From Planctomycetota bacterium (GTDB lineage: Bacteria; Planctomycetota; Phycisphaerae; Phycisphaerales; Phycisphaeraceae): a stretch of DNA of 42,664 nt. Positions 41,890 to 42,664 of this stretch are shown here, in pieces (within the stretch, counting starts at the first letter, position 1; each line of letters begins with the position of its first letter). Position numbers and translations under genes: made by a program. The stretch covers positions 1 to 42,664 of the forward strand of contig JAJRRC010000028.1 in assembly GCA_024279865.1 (NCBI GenBank). Reading direction: 5' to 3'. The notes beneath the pieces were generated by a model. That model saw nothing but the letters and a program-made list of their open reading frames with translations, had not been told where the DNA came from and did no database searches.

Positions 41890-42498
41890 TTATGCGTAGT
41901 TGCCGTATTGATCGATCAGTTCAATGATCCATTGATAGGTTTTCCAATGGACCGAAGGCGGCACCGAATGATCTGAGTGATAGGCATAGCCATGATGGGC
42001 CATGCCTGCTTTGAGTTTTGTTTTGATTTCATCTTCGAGTTGATTTCGGTCGTTCAGTGAGGCCACCATCATATTGATATTTCCGAAGAAGGAGAGTTTT
42101 TTGCCGTATTGTGGGCTTAGTTGGCGGACGTCCATGTTGGCTTTGGCTTCGAGGGGTTGGAGACAGTCAAAGCCGTTGACGACAAAATCGTCGATGAGTT
42201 TACGGACATCGCCGTCGGTATGGTAGATCAGTTTGAGATTATTTTGGTGGGCAAATCCGCTGAGTCGTCTGTGGTCTGGAGCGATGAGTTCGCGGTACAT
42301 TTGAGGCGAGAAAAAGGGGCCTCGGTTGTATCCCACGTCGCCGTAGACCCAGATGCCGTGAATTGGAATGCCCGTGTTGAGGACCGCTTGGTATTCCGTC
42401 AAGATCAAATCTGTATAGGTCTGTGACATGTCAAGAATCCAGTCAGGCTCGGTCGCCATGGCCATGAGCAGGATTTCATCGCCGACCAGTTGGCGCAT
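41890..42498 (-). CDS. uroporphyrinogen decarboxylase (URO-D)-like protein, N-terminally truncated or broken
   Basis: 202 residues from ATG 42498 cover about the C-terminal half of a URO-D/MtaA-type TIM barrel: HGIWVYGDVGYNRGPFFSP, then YRELIAPDHRRLSGFAH, LIYHTDGDVRKLIDDF, DCLQPLEAKANMDVRQL and LSFFGNINM. The frame continues upstream with family-like residues (LEAVYIPSIESFEAM) to 42585. Two consecutive TGA codons (42586-42591) then stop it, and no ribosome site precedes ATG 42498. A full-length relative has about 350 residues, so the first half is missing or shifted out of frame. The His-x-Cys zinc site of MtaA methyltransferases is HTD here. True heme-pathway HemE function is unlikely. Confidence 0.7.
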   Translation of the reverse strand: MRQLVGDEILLMAMATEPDWILDMSQTYTDLILTEYQAVLNTGIPIHGIWVYGDVGYNRGPFFSPQMYRELIAPDHRRLSGFAHQNNLKLIYHTDGDVRKLIDDFVVNGFDCLQPLEAKANMDVRQLSPQYGKKLSFFGNINMMVASLNDRNQLEDEIKTKLKAGMAHHGYAYHSDHSVPPSVHWKTYQWIIELIDQYGNYA

Positions 42499-42664
42499 GG
42501 CCTCGAAGGATTCGATACTGGGGATGTATACTGCTTCCAGTTGATTTTTCCCGTTTTTACGATGCCTGAATATGAAAGTTTTCCGTCATCAGGCTCTGCA
42601 ATTCCCGCAAGTATTTTTTGCGTTTTCGAAAAAAACTTTTACAAGCTTTTTTGAATTCTGCAAA

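Noticed and set aside
41890-42498. True HemE uroporphyrinogen decarboxylase pairing with cobA-hemD
   Set aside because: The motifs fit the wider URO-D-like/MtaA group, it is far from the heme genes, and the gene is incomplete.

Overview
The window looks like chromosome from a Gram-negative member of the Planctomycetes, probably class Phycisphaerae and probably marine. This is inferred from gene content, not from a marker gene. The pointers are a Kdo cytidylyltransferase (an LPS-type outer membrane), a giant surface protein with a LEPR-XLL N-terminal motif and FG-GAP/SdrD-B repeats, a cytoplasmic-type sulfatase, Gfo/Idh/MocA and URO-D-like genes side by side, Hc1-like and AT-hook chromatin proteins, and heavy use of Na+/H+ and H+ transport complexes. 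No rRNA, tRNA, CRISPR array or complete insertion sequence was seen.

Layout. 1-139 is the 3' end of an ISAs1-type transposase. 229-6210 holds a TPR protein, kdsB, a Na+/H+ antiporter fused to a PTS EIIA-like domain, and a diguanylate cyclase. 6253-9954 (minus strand) holds ACT-malic enzyme, isocitrate dehydrogenase and a RAYT/Y1-like transposase-related gene with a palindromic element just upstream. 10251-19310 holds a sulfatase, a 1701-aa repeat protein built from two duplicated blocks, and a PcrA/UvrD helicase. 19773-21203 is a nitronate monooxygenase-family protein. 21687-28081 (minus) is a complete mrpABCDEFG operon. 28355-32801 is a mixed group: HIT protein, PilZ protein, CobA-HemD fusion, isochorismatase-like hydrolase, a 58-aa Hc1-like protein and a FabZ-like dehydratase. 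33002-39361 is nuoJKLMN. 39985-42664 holds an AT-hook DNA-binding protein, a Gfo/Idh/MocA oxidoreductase and a broken or truncated URO-D-like gene.

How the parts fit. The Mrp antiporter and the membrane arm of complex I are evolutionarily related machines, and both sit here within 18 kb: MrpA, MrpD, NuoL, NuoM and NuoN are homologous proton-channel subunits, and MrpC corresponds to NuoK. With the CPA2 antiporter they point to a cell dependent on Na+/H+ cycling. Malic enzyme and NADP-type isocitrate dehydrogenase supply reductant. A GGDEF enzyme with an intact I-site and a PilZ protein with intact c-di-GMP motifs form a possible c-di-GMP producer/receiver pair.

The least explained DNA is intergenic: (i) a roughly 115-140 bp MITE-like family with CTAGAGCATTTTGCAT-type terminal inverted repeats (three copies); (ii) a family of TATCAG-rich repeats sitting directly behind stop codons (four copies); (iii) a 111-bp palindrome-ended element beside the RAYT-like gene; and (iv) a multi-hairpin segment between mrpA and the HIT gene. 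I found no clear new defence or biosynthetic system. The RAYT-like gene with nearby hairpin repeats, and the block-duplicated surface protein, are the most unusual items.
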